Of a DNA stretch of 55,709 bases, positions 1-7,214 are shown piece after piece. The stretch spans positions 1 to 55,709 of the forward strand of contig VAWK01000001.1 in the NCBI GenBank assembly GCA_005885515.1, written 5' to 3'. This DNA comes from Actinomycetota bacterium. GTDB lineage: Bacteria; Actinomycetota; Thermoleophilia; Solirubrobacterales; Solirubrobacteraceae. Each line of letters starts with the position of its first letter. Position 1 is the stretch's first letter. The notes beneath the pieces are model-generated. The model worked only from the letters and a program-made list of their open reading frames with translations. It had not been told where the DNA came from and did not search any database. Both the position numbers and the translations under genes were made by a program.

Positions 1-2
1 TC

Positions 3-101
3 TTCGAGCTGCGCAACGGAAGGGTGATTCGTGTGACGCTTGGCTACGCCGGCACCGACGATGCGCTCGGGGCGGTCGGCGCACGGAGCGAGCGTGACTG
101 A
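3..101 (+). CDS. C-terminal fragment of an NTF2/SnoaL-like protein (partial)
   Basis: The window opens inside this gene; 32 codons remain before a TGA. The visible end contains FELRNGRVIRVTLGY followed by a short D-A-L-G-A-V-G tail. A beta strand with a G-K/R-I/V turn followed by such a tail is typical of the last strand of SnoaL/NTF2-like alpha+beta barrel domains. Those domains serve as small-molecule isomerases, hydrolases or simple ligand pockets. The fragment is too short to assign a substrate, so the family call is an inference from pattern only. Confidence 0.45.
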   Translation, partial: FELRNGRVIRVTLGYAGTDDALGAVGARSERD

Positions 102-106
102 GCAGG

Positions 107-188
107 TGGCGGGGGCAGGATTCGAACCTGCGAAGGCAGAGCCAACGCGTTTACAGCGCGTCCCCTTTGACCGCTCGGGAACCCCGCC
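107..188 (-). tRNA. tRNA-Tyr (anticodon GTA)
   Basis: On the minus strand the acceptor arm GGCGGGG pairs with CCCCGCC, followed by discriminator A. The T-arm loop reads GGTTCGAATCC. The anticodon loop is CTGTAAA, giving anticodon GTA. At 82 nt it has the long variable arm expected of a class II tRNA; bacterial tRNA-Tyr belongs to this class. The CCA end is not encoded (the next bases read CCT). Confidence 0.93.
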
Positions 189-199
189 GGGCCGCATCG

Positions 200-205
200 A
201 GCATA
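200..205 (-). promoter_or_regulatory. -10 element for tRNA-Tyr
   Basis: Reading on the minus strand, CGCTATGCT lies 11 nt before the tRNA 5' end, so the TATGCT box would place the transcript start about 5 nt upstream of the mature tRNA. No clear -35 hexamer is seen. The same CTANNNT type of box recurs before several other genes in the window. Confidence 0.4.
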
Positions 206-209
206 GCGA

Positions 210-485
210 TCAGCGTGACTCCGGCGACGGGAGCGGGCGCCCGGGATCGATCTCAAACTCCGAGTACTTCGGTCCCCCGACCAGGAGCCCAGTGCCACCC
301 GAAACGACGCCGGCTGGGGTGAACCACCGCCTCCCGTCACCCGCTAGGACGAACAGGCGGTCGCAGCGCGATGGGCTAAACCGTCTGACGCTTCCGCTCC
401 AGCACCCCTGCGAGCCAAGCCACTCTATCGCCGAGAACTCGCCGAAGTCGCCCTGTCTGCGGGGGACCATTGCGCCATGTCCCAA
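210..485 (-). pseudogene. Remnant of a group I intron-associated-type PD-(D/E)XK endonuclease, core deleted
   Basis: A short minus-strand frame opens with TTG at 485 or, more plausibly, ATG at 470 (MVPRRQGDFGEFSAIEWLG). It ends with a stretch containing RFSPSRCDRLFVLAGDGRRW and LGGPKYSEFEIDPG-like residues (here VGGPKYSEFEIDPG). From memory these two blocks match the N-terminal helix and the C-terminal third of a small PD-(D/E)XK protein family common in actinobacteria and annotated as group I intron-associated endonuclease. The middle part, which should hold the D...(D/E)xK catalytic residues, is absent: the frame jumps from GSQG straight to CWSG. The reading frame is still open, so it is an in-frame deletion derivative rather than a frameshift. 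It lies just upstream of tRNA-Tyr. The rest of the spacer up to 667 shows only a 6-bp hairpin (534-552) and no other gene. Confidence 0.5.
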
Positions 486-490
486 ACATA
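485..490 (-). promoter_or_regulatory. Possible -10 of the endonuclease remnant
   Basis: Minus-strand AATATGTTTG contains TATGTT 15 nt before the ATG at 470. The site is AT-rich in an otherwise GC-rich spacer. No convincing -35 is visible. Confidence 0.3.
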
Positions 491-667
491 TTTTCGACTC
501 GGGACGGAACGCCTGCTGCGCAAGGCAGGGTCGCTGAGCCGTGGTCGCTCAGCTGGCGGCGCCCGGCGCGTTAACCATCCAGACGGTGATCGCAGAGCAC
601 GTACGACAGTCTGCTAAGCGCGCCGCCAGGATGTCGGCTCGCGGAAACCTTTGAGGCCCGCGCTGGC

Positions 668-1843
668 CTACGACGCCTCGCGCAGCTGCTGGGCGTCGGG
701 CAGCGTCTGCAGCTTCCTCAGCGTCCGGTTCTCGATCTGGCGCACGCGCTCGCGCGTGATGTTAAACTCGCGGCCGACCTCCTCGAGCGTGAGCGGGCGT
801 CCGCCGGCGATGCCGTAGCGCATTTCGATCACTTCGCGCTCGCGCGTCGACAGCGCGGCCAGGACGCGCGTTATGCTCTCGCGCCGCAGCGCCTCCGAGG
901 CGAGCTCCAACGGGGATCTGGCGGAGGCGTCCTCGATGAAGTCGGCCAGCGCGGAGTCCTCCTTCTCGCCGATCGGCTTCTCCAGCGAGACGGGCTGCTG
1001 GGCCACGCGCAGCACATCGCGCACCTCGAGCGGTGAGCACTCGAGCTCTGCCGCGATCTCCGAGTCGCTCGGCTCTCGCCCGAGCTGCTGGATCAGCCGG
1101 CGCTCGGCGCTTATGAGTCGGTTCAGCCGCTCCACCATGTGCACGGGAATCCGAATCGTGCGTGCCTTGTCCGCGATCGAGCGGGTCACCGCCTGGCGGA
1201 TCCACCAGGTGGCGTAGGTCGAGAACTTGTAGCCGCGGCGGTAGTCGAACTTCTCCACCGCGCGGATCAGGCCCAGCGAGCCCTCCTGGATCAGGTCCAG
1301 GAACGTGAGCCCCCGGCCTACGTAGCCCTTCGCGATCGAAACCACGAGGCGCAGGTTGGCCTCCACCATGTGCTGCTTGGCAGCAACGTCGCCGCGCTCG
1401 ATGCGCTTGGCGAGGCACACCTCCTCCTGGGCGGTGAGCAGCGGTACGCGGCCGATCGCACGCAGGTACAGGCGCAGCGAATCCAAGCTCGGCTCGATCG
1501 CGCCGTCGACGTCTACCTGTCTGGCCTCGCTCGCCCGGATCCGCGTCATCCCCGGCTGGTCGGCGCCGCCGCCGGGGTCGGCACCTCGCTCGCCGCCCGC
1601 GATCAGGCCCCGCAGCTCTCTCAGCTCGGCCACCGCTGTGTCCGCGACCCCCGTCAGGCGCTCAAGCCTCTCGCTCAACTGCGACTCCCAAGCATCGGTC
1701 TGTGCCTCTCGGAGCGTGCCTGCGCCCCGAGCGGCCCCCTGGCTGCGATGGCCTCCCTTTTTCTGGGCCGAGCGCGGAGTCATAGCAGAGCCGGCGGTCG
1801 GGAGGCCGGCCTGGTGGGCTCCGCCGCGCACGACGCGCAACAC
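668..1843 (-). CDS. rpoD: RNA polymerase sigma-70 factor, primary (RpoD/SigA) type
   Basis: Sigma-70 protein that directs RNA polymerase to promoters. From the GTG at 1843 it has 391 residues: a charged, disordered N-terminus (1-115), region 1.2 at about 119-150 ([20 protein letters not shown]), region 2 at 155-235 with the melting motif [18 protein letters not shown], region 3 at 236-300, and region 4 with the -35-binding [23 protein letters not shown] at 351-370. Region 1.1 is lacking, so it could be a primary factor of a short lineage-specific type or a close group 2 paralogue. The start is uncertain: ATG at 1783 (residue 21) is an alternative and would leave a larger divergent spacer to folE2. 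Confidence 0.85.
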   Translation of the reverse strand: MLRVVRGGAHQAGLPTAGSAMTPRSAQKKGGHRSQGAARGAGTLREAQTDAWESQLSERLERLTGVADTAVAELRELRGLIAGGERGADPGGGADQPGMTRIRASEARQVDVDGAIEPSLDSLRLYLRAIGRVPLLTAQEEVCLAKRIERGDVAAKQHMVEANLRLVVSIAKGYVGRGLTFLDLIQEGSLGLIRAVEKFDYRRGYKFSTYATWWIRQAVTRSIADKARTIRIPVHMVERLNRLISAERRLIQQLGREPSDSEIAAELECSPLEVRDVLRVAQQPVSLEKPIGEKEDSALADFIEDASARSPLELASEALRRESITRVLAALSTREREVIEMRYGIAGGRPLTLEEVGREFNITRERVRQIENRTLRKLQTLPDAQQLREAS

Positions 1844-1874
1844 CGGAAGCCTTCAGATCGAGGTTTCCTGCCAG

Positions 1875-1880
1875 TAGGCT
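1875..1880 (+). promoter_or_regulatory. -10 element before folE2
   Basis: CAGTAGGCT carries TAGGCT, ending 10 nt before the GTG start of folE2. This spacing implies a very short or absent 5' leader. No Shine-Dalgarno sequence precedes the start, which fits. Confidence 0.35.
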
Positions 1881-1889
1881 GGCCAGCGC

Positions 1890-2906
1890 GTGCAGGTGAC
1901 AGGATCGACAGAAGCTAGCTCCCGGCGCCGCGGCGCCGCCGAAGACGTGCAGTCGCGCACGCCCAGCGTGCCCGTCGGGCTCTCGCGCGTGGGCGTAACC
2001 GGCGTGGAGAAGGTGGTGCGGATCCGCGACGAGCTGTACTTCGCGCGGCTCGAGTGCTTCGTCGATCTCAGCCACGAGCAAAAGGGCGCGCACATGTCGC
2101 GCTTCGACGAGGTGGTCAACGAGGCCATCGGCGAGGTGGTCCTGACCGAGTCGCCTTTCCGCGCCGAGACGCTGGCGCAGCACATCGCCGAGCTCGTGCG
2201 TGAGCGCCAGGGGGCCACCCGGGCCGAGGTGACCATCGCAGCGCGCTATCCCGAGCACAAGCCAGCACCGAGCTCCGGGGTCCTAACCCAGGAGATCTAC
2301 ACGCTGCTCGGCAGGGCCGTGGCCTTCGAGCACGGCACGCGTCGCATCGTCGGCGTGTCTGCCACCGGGATGACCGCCTGCCCCTGCGCACAGGAGCTCG
2401 TGATCGGGCGCACGCGCGAGCGCCTCGCCGACGACGGATTCTCGCCCGCGCAGATCGAGCGCGTACTCGCGCGCGTGCCGTCGGCCACCCACAACCAGCG
2501 CGGCATCGCCACGCTGCAGATCGGCTGCGTCGAGGATTGCACCGAAGAGATCGACGCCGCCGCGCTGCTCGAGATCGCAGAGGCGAGCATGTCCTCGGAG
2601 ATCTACGAGCTGATGAAGCGCTCCGACGAGGTTGAGGTGGTGGAAAAGGCTCACCGCCAGCCGCGCTTCGTCGAGGACTGCGTGCGCGAAATGGTCGCCG
2701 GAGTGGTGCGGCGCTTCACACAGCTCGACGACGCCAGCTTCGTCTCTGCCCACCAGGAGAACCTCGAGACGATTCACCAGCACAACGCCGTCGCCGAGCG
2801 CCACGGTCTGCTCTCCGAGCTGCGGACGGAGGTCAGCTCTGGCCAGCCGGCAGCCCGTCACACGACGCTCGAGCAGTGGCTGGCGGCCGGGGAGCACTCG
2901 CGCTGA
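1890..2906 (+). CDS. folE2: GTP cyclohydrolase, FolE2/MptA family (type IB)
   Basis: Converts GTP to a dihydroneopterin phosphate, the first step of folate/pterin synthesis, using the type IB fold that does not strictly need zinc. The N-terminal block D-V-Q-S-R-T-P-S-V-P with LSRVGVTGVEKVV is the family signature. Then come HMSR (68-71), the active-site TGMTACPCAQE (159-169; Cys164 and Cys166) and His201 in ATHNQRG. At 338 residues it is longer than bacterial FolE2 and close to archaeal MptA in length and HMSR context, so the exact product (7,8-dihydroneopterin triphosphate or the 2',3'-cyclic phosphate) cannot be decided here. It is divergent from the sigma factor and convergent with pgsA. 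GTG start; a second in-frame GTG lies 6 nt downstream. Confidence 0.85.
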   Translation: MQVTGSTEASSRRRGAAEDVQSRTPSVPVGLSRVGVTGVEKVVRIRDELYFARLECFVDLSHEQKGAHMSRFDEVVNEAIGEVVLTESPFRAETLAQHIAELVRERQGATRAEVTIAARYPEHKPAPSSGVLTQEIYTLLGRAVAFEHGTRRIVGVSATGMTACPCAQELVIGRTRERLADDGFSPAQIERVLARVPSATHNQRGIATLQIGCVEDCTEEIDAAALLEIAEASMSSEIYELMKRSDEVEVVEKAHRQPRFVEDCVREMVAGVVRRFTQLDDASFVSAHQENLETIHQHNAVAERHGLLSELRTEVSSGQPAARHTTLEQWLAAGEHSR

Positions 2907-2927
2907 GCGCGACGCCGCTCGTCGCGC
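2907..2927. terminator. Hairpin between convergent folE2 and pgsA
   Basis: Perfect 8-bp inverted repeat GCGCGACG / CGTCGCGC with a CCGCT loop, starting at the base after the folE2 stop and ending 6 nt before the pgsA stop. No T-tract follows on either strand, so it is a candidate bidirectional terminator or 3'-end stabiliser of the U-less kind seen in high-GC bacteria. Confidence 0.5.
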
Positions 2928-2933
2928 GGTCCG

Positions 2934-3551
2934 TTAGCCGCGGACGGTGCGGGCTCGTGCCTGCATGCGGCGGCGCAGCCCGAAGAAGTAGTCCAATCCC
3001 GACAGCACGGTCACGACCACGGTCGCGTAGAGCAGCGCCGACACCCACGCCGGCTGGCCGTGCACGGCTATGACCGCCAGGACAGCGGCGATCTGCAGGC
3101 ACGTCTTGACCTTGCCGAACGCGCTTGCCGACATCACCACCCCGGCCTGGGTGGCGCCGAGTCGCAGCACGGTGACGGCCAGCTCGCGCGTGATGATGAC
3201 CATCGCCACCCACGCCGCCAACCGGTGCAGCGAGACGAGCGAGATCAGCGCGGCGACGATCAACAGCTTGTCGGCGAGCGGATCCATGAGCTTGCCGAAG
3301 GTGGTGATCGAGTCACGGGTGCGCGCCAGGTAGCCGTCGATGAAATCGGTCAGCGAGGCCAGCGCGAAGACCACCGCTGCGAGCACGTCGCCGGCGGGCG
3401 TGTTGCCGAGCAGCGCGACCACCAGCACCGGGACCAGCATGATGCGCAGCACCGTGAGCAGGTTGGGCAGGTTGGCCGGGAACACGCTCTCCCAGCTTAT
3501 TGCCCGTCGCCGGGCCGCGGTCGCAGCCGTCCGCCGTCCGACCGCTCGCAC
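2934..3551 (-). CDS. pgsA: CDP-diacylglycerol--glycerol-3-phosphate 3-phosphatidyltransferase
   Basis: Membrane enzyme of phospholipid synthesis, transferring a phosphatidyl group from CDP-diacylglycerol to glycerol-3-phosphate. The complete CDP-alcohol phosphotransferase signature is visible: D69-x2-D72-G-x2-A-R77-x8-G86-x3-D90-x3-D94. Hydrophobic segments flank it (about 28-50, 55-70, 97-125, 145-175, 180-195). The length (205 aa) is normal. The GTG start at 3551 lies only 9 bp from the palindromic repeats that precede the divergent regulator gene, so both genes may share that control region. Another CDP-alcohol transferase (cardiolipin synthase type) is possible from sequence alone. Confidence 0.85.
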   Translation of the reverse strand: MRAVGRRTAATAARRRAISWESVFPANLPNLLTVLRIMLVPVLVVALLGNTPAGDVLAAVVFALASLTDFIDGYLARTRDSITTFGKLMDPLADKLLIVAALISLVSLHRLAAWVAMVIITRELAVTVLRLGATQAGVVMSASAFGKVKTCLQIAAVLAVIAVHGQPAWVSALLYATVVVTVLSGLDYFFGLRRRMQARARTVRG

Positions 3552-3559
3552 CTGCTACG

Positions 3560-3580
3560 TGATATCTTGATATCTAGATA
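3560..3580. promoter_or_regulatory. Operator-like repeats between pgsA and the RHH/HTH regulator gene
   Basis: TGATATCT is repeated directly at 3560-3567 and 3568-3575, and the second copy runs into the perfect palindrome TATCTAGATA (3571-3580). The 21-bp AT-rich block stands out sharply from its GC-rich surroundings and sits 26 bp upstream of a gene for a protein with two DNA-binding domains. Ribbon-helix-helix proteins typically bind such short repeated half-sites. Autoregulation, and control of divergent pgsA, is inferred. Confidence 0.5.
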
Positions 3581-3606
3581 GCGGGAGGCAACGCGCAGGA
3601 GCCGCG

Positions 3607-4161
3607 ATGACGCAGATGAAACGCCCAGCCACAGGACAACCGCGTCCCACCGAGGCGCTGTTCGTGCGGATCCCGGTCGAGCACGCCCGCCGCCTGGATC
3701 GTGCCGCATTTGAGCTGCGCAGGCCCAAGCAGGCTCTCGTCTCGGAGCTGGTGGAGCGCTACATCGATCCCGACTCGCCGGCCTCGCTGGCGGCTTTCGC
3801 GGGCTCGCCGGCGCGCCAGCGACGGCTCGTCCGACCGGCGCCAGAGCCGCGGTCGCGGGCACAGGCGCGTCGGCGGCGTGTCACGGTTGAGACGCTCGAG
3901 CCCGACACCATGGTCGTCGGCCACCACTCGTTTCGACCCCTGGAGCCCGAGCGGGCGGGTGCGCCCGCGCGCGAGGTGCTCTCGGGCGAGCAAGCGGCCG
4001 AGCTGCTGCAAGTTGCGCCGGAGGTCGTAAGGCGGCTGGCCGCGCAGGGCGAGCTGCCGGGACGCAGGCTGGCTGGCGAGTGGCGCTTCTCGCGCGCGGC
4101 GCTGTTGGCGTGGCTCGCGCATGCCTCCCCCGAGGGCGCGGGCGGTGCCGATGACGGCTGA
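3607..4161 (+). CDS. Ribbon-helix-helix / excisionase-type HTH DNA-binding protein
   Basis: 184 residues with two putative DNA-binding modules. Residues about 15-55 (EALFVRIPVEHARRLDRAAF, then KQALVSELVERYI) look like a ribbon-helix-helix: a beta strand followed by two amphipathic helices. Residues about 125-175 (LSGEQAAELLQVAPEVVRRL, ending WRFSRAALLAWL) look like a MerR/excisionase-family winged HTH. A basic, proline-rich linker joins them. A good Shine-Dalgarno (AGGAG) precedes the ATG. It sits directly upstream of clpP, 15 bp apart, but clpP seems to have its own start box. The function is unknown; a repressor of its own promoter is the simplest reading given the repeats at 3560-3580. Confidence 0.65.
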   Translation: MTQMKRPATGQPRPTEALFVRIPVEHARRLDRAAFELRRPKQALVSELVERYIDPDSPASLAAFAGSPARQRRLVRPAPEPRSRAQARRRRVTVETLEPDTMVVGHHSFRPLEPERAGAPAREVLSGEQAAELLQVAPEVVRRLAAQGELPGRRLAGEWRFSRAALLAWLAHASPEGAGGADDG

Positions 4162-4164
4162 CGC

Positions 4165-4170
4165 TAGGGT
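4165..4170 (+). promoter_or_regulatory. -10 element immediately before clpP
   Basis: CGCTAGGGT places TAGGGT with its end 7 nt before the clpP ATG; transcription would then begin at or next to the start codon. There is no Shine-Dalgarno in this gap. Confidence 0.35.
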
Positions 4171-4176
4171 GCAGCA

Positions 4177-4758
4177 ATGCCGCTGATCCCGATGGTCATC
4201 GAGCGCACCTCGCGTGGCGAGCGCGAGTTCGACATCTATTCGAGGCTGCTCAACGAGCGCATCATCTTCCTCGGCACGCCGATCGACGACCAGGTGGCCA
4301 ACCTCGTCGTCGCGCAGCTGCTGCACCTCGAGAGCGAGGACCCCGAGAAGGACATCTCGCTGTACATCAACTCGCCGGGGGGAAGCATCTACTCGGGACT
4401 GGCCATATACGACACGATGCGGTTCATCAGGCCCGACATCAGCACGATGTGCGTGGGCGTGGCGATGTCGATGGGCTCGCTGCTGCTGGCGGCCGGCACC
4501 AAGGGCAAGCGCGCGGCGCTGCCCAACTCGCGCATCCTCATCCACCAGCCGACGGCCGGGTTCGAAGGGCAGTCCACCGACATCGAGATTCACGCGCGCG
4601 AGATCCTCAACGTGCGCGATCGAATCGATGAGATCTACGCCGAGCACACCGGCCGTGCGAAGGAGGAGGTGCGCGTGGACATGGAGCGTGACCGCTTCTT
4701 TCCCCCCGAGCAGGCGGTCGAGTACGGACTGATCGATCGCGTTCTGAACAGCCACTGA
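4177..4758 (+). CDS. clpP: ATP-dependent Clp protease proteolytic subunit
   Basis: Serine protease subunit that forms the tetradecameric ClpP barrel and degrades proteins fed by ClpX/ClpC ATPases. The catalytic triad is in place: Ser98 (AMSMGS), His123 (ILIHQPTAG) and Asp172 (ERDRFF), together with the oxyanion segment SPGGS (66-70). Length 193 aa is standard. Residues around the nucleophile are [10 protein letters not shown] rather than the commoner GQAASMGA, so this may be one of several ClpP paralogues usual in actinobacteria. It is followed 14 bp later by an antiporter gene. Confidence 0.95.
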   Translation: MPLIPMVIERTSRGEREFDIYSRLLNERIIFLGTPIDDQVANLVVAQLLHLESEDPEKDISLYINSPGGSIYSGLAIYDTMRFIRPDISTMCVGVAMSMGSLLLAAGTKGKRAALPNSRILIHQPTAGFEGQSTDIEIHAREILNVRDRIDEIYAEHTGRAKEEVRVDMERDRFFPPEQAVEYGLIDRVLNSH

Positions 4759-4772
4759 GGCCGTCGCAGGCG

Positions 4773-5918
4773 ATGAGCGCGCTGACGCCAGTGGAGCGCA
4801 TCCTGCTCCTGGCCGTCACGGTGGCATCGGCGCTGGCGGGGTTTGCCAACTACGAGCGCTGGGCCGCGGTCCCCCGCTTCGTGCTCGCCACGGCCGCGCT
4901 GGCGGGTCTGGCATGGGTTATCTCGTTTGCCACCGAGCAGCTCGGCGAGCGTTTCGGTCCCGGCGTGACCGGCTTGCTGCAGTCGACGCTCGGGAACCTG
5001 CCCGAGTTCTTCGTGGTGATCTTCGCCTTGCAAAAGGGCGAGCTCCTCGTGGCGCAGACGGCGCTCGTCGGCTCGATCCTCGCCAATGCGCTTTTGGTTC
5101 TCGGACTGGTGATCGTCGTGGGCGCGCGTCGTGCGCAGGACGGCGTCATGCGCTTCTCCAAGCGGCTGCCGCGCGACACCGCCACGCTGCTTCAGGTGAC
5201 CGTGTTCATCATCGTGCTGGCCGGTCTCTCGCTGGGCTCGCACGATCGTGCGAGCCATCACGTCAACGTGATCTCGGCGGTCGGCGCCGTGTCTCTGCTG
5301 GTCGTGTACGGGGCGTGGGTGGTCCCGTACCTGCGCTCGGACCCGTTGCCCGAGCGCGGGCGCGCCGCCGGCGCGGATGGCGCCGTCGCCGGCACCGCCG
5401 TCGCCGACGCGAGCCGGAGACAGCGCGGAGTGGCCCGGCCCGGCGCGGACGAGGGCCCGCGGCTGACGCTTCTGCTCACCTTGTCCCTGCTGGCCGCGTC
5501 GGGCGCGGCGTCGGCGTTCGTGTCGGACTGGTTCGTCGCGGCGCTTGCCCCCGCGATCGCCAAGCTCGGGATCTCGCGGCCGTTCGCCGGACTCGTGATC
5601 GTGGCGATCGCCGGCAACGCGGTGGAGAACACGGCCGGGCTGGTGCTCGCCTGGAAGGGCCGCTCGGACCTTGCGATCTCCGTGGTCAAGAACTCCGTGG
5701 CCCAGATCGCCGCGTTCCTGTTCCCGCTGCTGGTGCTCGTCTCCTTCTTGCTGGCCACGACGCTGACGTTTGCGCTGGCGCCGGTGTACATCGGCGCGCT
5801 TGCGCTCACCGCTCTGGCGGTGTGGCAGGTCACCGGCGACGGCGAGGCGGCCGCGTTCGAGGGCTGGGCCCTGGTTGCGCTGTACGTGATCCTCGCGACG
5901 CTCACGCTCTACGAGTAG
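4773..5918 (+). CDS. cax: Calcium/proton (cation) antiporter, CaxA/ChaA family
   Basis: Integral membrane exchanger predicted to expel Ca2+ in exchange for protons. Two homologous halves each carry the family's alpha repeat: the first is around GNLPEFFVVIFALQKGE, the second GNAVENTAGLVLAWKGRSDL. Both have the acidic cation-binding Glu in a G-N-x-x-E context. About ten to eleven hydrophobic segments are readable, with a charged loop near residues 185-230 between the halves. 381 aa is a usual length. It is probably cotranscribed with clpP. Confidence 0.88.
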   Translation: MSALTPVERILLLAVTVASALAGFANYERWAAVPRFVLATAALAGLAWVISFATEQLGERFGPGVTGLLQSTLGNLPEFFVVIFALQKGELLVAQTALVGSILANALLVLGLVIVVGARRAQDGVMRFSKRLPRDTATLLQVTVFIIVLAGLSLGSHDRASHHVNVISAVGAVSLLVVYGAWVVPYLRSDPLPERGRAAGADGAVAGTAVADASRRQRGVARPGADEGPRLTLLLTLSLLAASGAASAFVSDWFVAALAPAIAKLGISRPFAGLVIVAIAGNAVENTAGLVLAWKGRSDLAISVVKNSVAQIAAFLFPLLVLVSFLLATTLTFALAPVYIGALALTALAVWQVTGDGEAAAFEGWALVALYVILATLTLYE

Positions 5919-5928
5919 CGAGCGCGGG

Positions 5929-5940
5929 CGCGCCGGCGCG
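5929..5940. terminator. GC palindrome between convergent antiporter and deacetylase genes
   Basis: The self-complementary CGCGCCGGCGCG lies in the 29-bp gap between two convergent genes. It could form a short hairpin in either transcript. There is no T-tract, so a terminator role is tentative. Confidence 0.3.
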
Positions 5941-5947
5941 GCCGGGG

Positions 5948-6913
5948 TCAGTCTCCGGTTATCGCCGCGCGGCCCAGCCCGCAGCCGAGCGGGCCGGCGC
6001 GTACCTGGGCAGCGCTGGGGGGGTCGTCGGTCAGCAGCTGCGCCACGCTCACCGGCCGCACGTGGCGGCGGGCCAGCGCGGCGAAGATGCCGAGCAGCGC
6101 GCGCACGGTCTGGCCGTGGTTCTCGTGCATGAGGATGATCGCGCCTCCGCGCAGGCCAGCGATGACGTTGCGTTCTATCTGGGCGTAATTGGCGCCGAGC
6201 GAGTCGGCGCTGTCCACCGTCCACAGGATCTCGAGCAGGCCGTGGGCTCGTGCGATCCCATCGATGGCGTCGCTGCGGCCCCCGTAGGGGGGACGAAACA
6301 AGAACACGGGTCCGCCCGACGACAGCTGCAGCGCGGCCTGCGCGTGCGCGATCTCAGTTTCTGCTTCGGCGGGCGCGAGGCCGGTCAGCAACGGGTGCGT
6401 GAACGTGTGGTCGCCAACGCCCCCGATCGCGCGCTCCTGGCGTGTGGCCTGCGGGAGCAGCGGGATGTTGCGCGCCACGTCGAAGAAGGTCGCGCTGACG
6501 TCGTGCTTGCGCAGCTTGGCGAGCACCAGGCGCGTGTACGGTCCGGGGCCGTCATCGAAGGTCAGGGCCACCTCGTTGCCGCGGCGGGCGGCGCAGTAGA
6601 TCGGCTTGCCCAGCGCGATCAGCGCCCGAACCTGGTTTGACTCCGCAGCCTGTTCGCGCGGCGCGGCGCCCGCCGATTGGCCGGCCGAGCGCGCGCTGCT
6701 GCCCGCCGTCAACGGCGACGCGAGGGCGAGCGGGGGACGCCGGTGACCGTGCCCGCCACCGCCGCTCAGCAGCGCGGCGGCGAGAACCGCCGCGCCGGCC
6801 AGCCCGCAGGCGAGGATGGCGCGGCGACGGCGAACGGCCCTGCGGCGCGCGCCCGCTCGCTGTCCGGCCGGAGCCGTGCGCGCGCCTGGCTCTCTGGCCC
6901 CGCCGGGCTGCAT
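5948..6913 (-). CDS. Polysaccharide deacetylase family protein (NodB domain), membrane-anchored
   Basis: Predicted cell-surface deacetylase of the carbohydrate esterase 4 family, which removes acetyl groups from peptidoglycan or other N-acetylated glycans. The order is a basic N-terminus, one transmembrane or signal helix (about 32-50, AILACGLAGAAVLAAALL), a low-complexity linker, then the NodB domain. Its motifs are TFDDGP (118-123, Asp120/Asp121), DHTFTH (168-173, His169 and His173 for metal), RPPYGG (207-212), WTVDSAD (231-237) and LMHENH (261-266, His263). All catalytic residues are present, so it should be active. The 321-aa length includes a 100-residue pre-domain. Confidence 0.9.
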   Translation of the reverse strand: MQPGGAREPGARTAPAGQRAGARRRAVRRRRAILACGLAGAAVLAAALLSGGGGHGHRRPPLALASPLTAGSSARSAGQSAGAAPREQAAESNQVRALIALGKPIYCAARRGNEVALTFDDGPGPYTRLVLAKLRKHDVSATFFDVARNIPLLPQATRQERAIGGVGDHTFTHPLLTGLAPAEAETEIAHAQAALQLSSGGPVFLFRPPYGGRSDAIDGIARAHGLLEILWTVDSADSLGANYAQIERNVIAGLRGGAIILMHENHGQTVRALLGIFAALARRHVRPVSVAQLLTDDPPSAAQVRAGPLGCGLGRAAITGD

Positions 6914-6919
6914 CGCGTT

Positions 6920-6925
6920 ACCGTA
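6920..6925 (-). promoter_or_regulatory. -10 element before the deacetylase gene
   Basis: On the minus strand CGCTACGGTAACGCG precedes the ATG; the TACGGT box ends 7 nt before the start codon. This again suggests a leaderless transcript. Confidence 0.33.
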
Positions 6926-6959
6926 GCGGTCCCGGGCGGGCCTGCCGCCGCGAGCGCGC

Positions 6960-6965
6960 TAAACT
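6960..6965 (+). promoter_or_regulatory. -10 element of the rpmG-secE-nusG transcript
   Basis: GCGCTAAACTGG contains TAAACT, 69 nt upstream of rpmG. The stretch between box and gene carries a T-run (6991-6995) enclosed by CTGG/CCAG arms. No -35 of note. Confidence 0.35.
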
Positions 6966-7034
6966 GGCTGCACCTCGCGCCTGGGCGGGGTTTTTCTTCG
7001 TCCAGGCTCTCCACCACACGCAGGGAATTTCCAC

Positions 7035-7199
7035 ATGGCCCGCGGAGACGTCCGAATCGCAGTCACCCTCGCATGCGAGGAGTGCAAGCACCGCAACTAC
7101 CAGACCAACAAGAGCAAGCGCAACAACCCGGATCGCATCACGCTGCGCAAGTACTGCCGCTTCTGTCGCAGGCACACCAGCCACCGGGAGACGCGCTAG
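7035..7199 (+). CDS. rpmG: 50S ribosomal protein L33, zinc-binding form
   Basis: Small basic large-subunit protein near the E site. The 54-residue product starts [20 protein letters not shown] and has two CxxC pairs (Cys14/Cys17 and Cys41/Cys44), so it is the zinc-ribbon (C+) paralogue. The reading [19 protein letters not shown] is the L33 signature. It stands at the head of secE-nusG-rplK-rplA, as in most actinobacteria. The ATG follows a weak ribosome site (CAGGGAAT). Confidence 0.95.
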   Translation: MARGDVRIAVTLACEECKHRNYQTNKSKRNNPDRITLRKYCRFCRRHTSHRETR

Positions 7200-7214
7200 C
7201 GCAGGAGCGCGGCT

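Noticed and set aside
4635-6224. 529-codon minus-strand frame across clpP end, antiporter and deacetylase
   Set aside because: Arg/His/Gln-rich antisense shadow of the antiporter gene without domains.
6976-7005. T-run with flanking CTGG/CCAG upstream of rpmG, considered as a terminator
   Set aside because: The Ts fall in the loop rather than after the stem, so it does not have terminator geometry.
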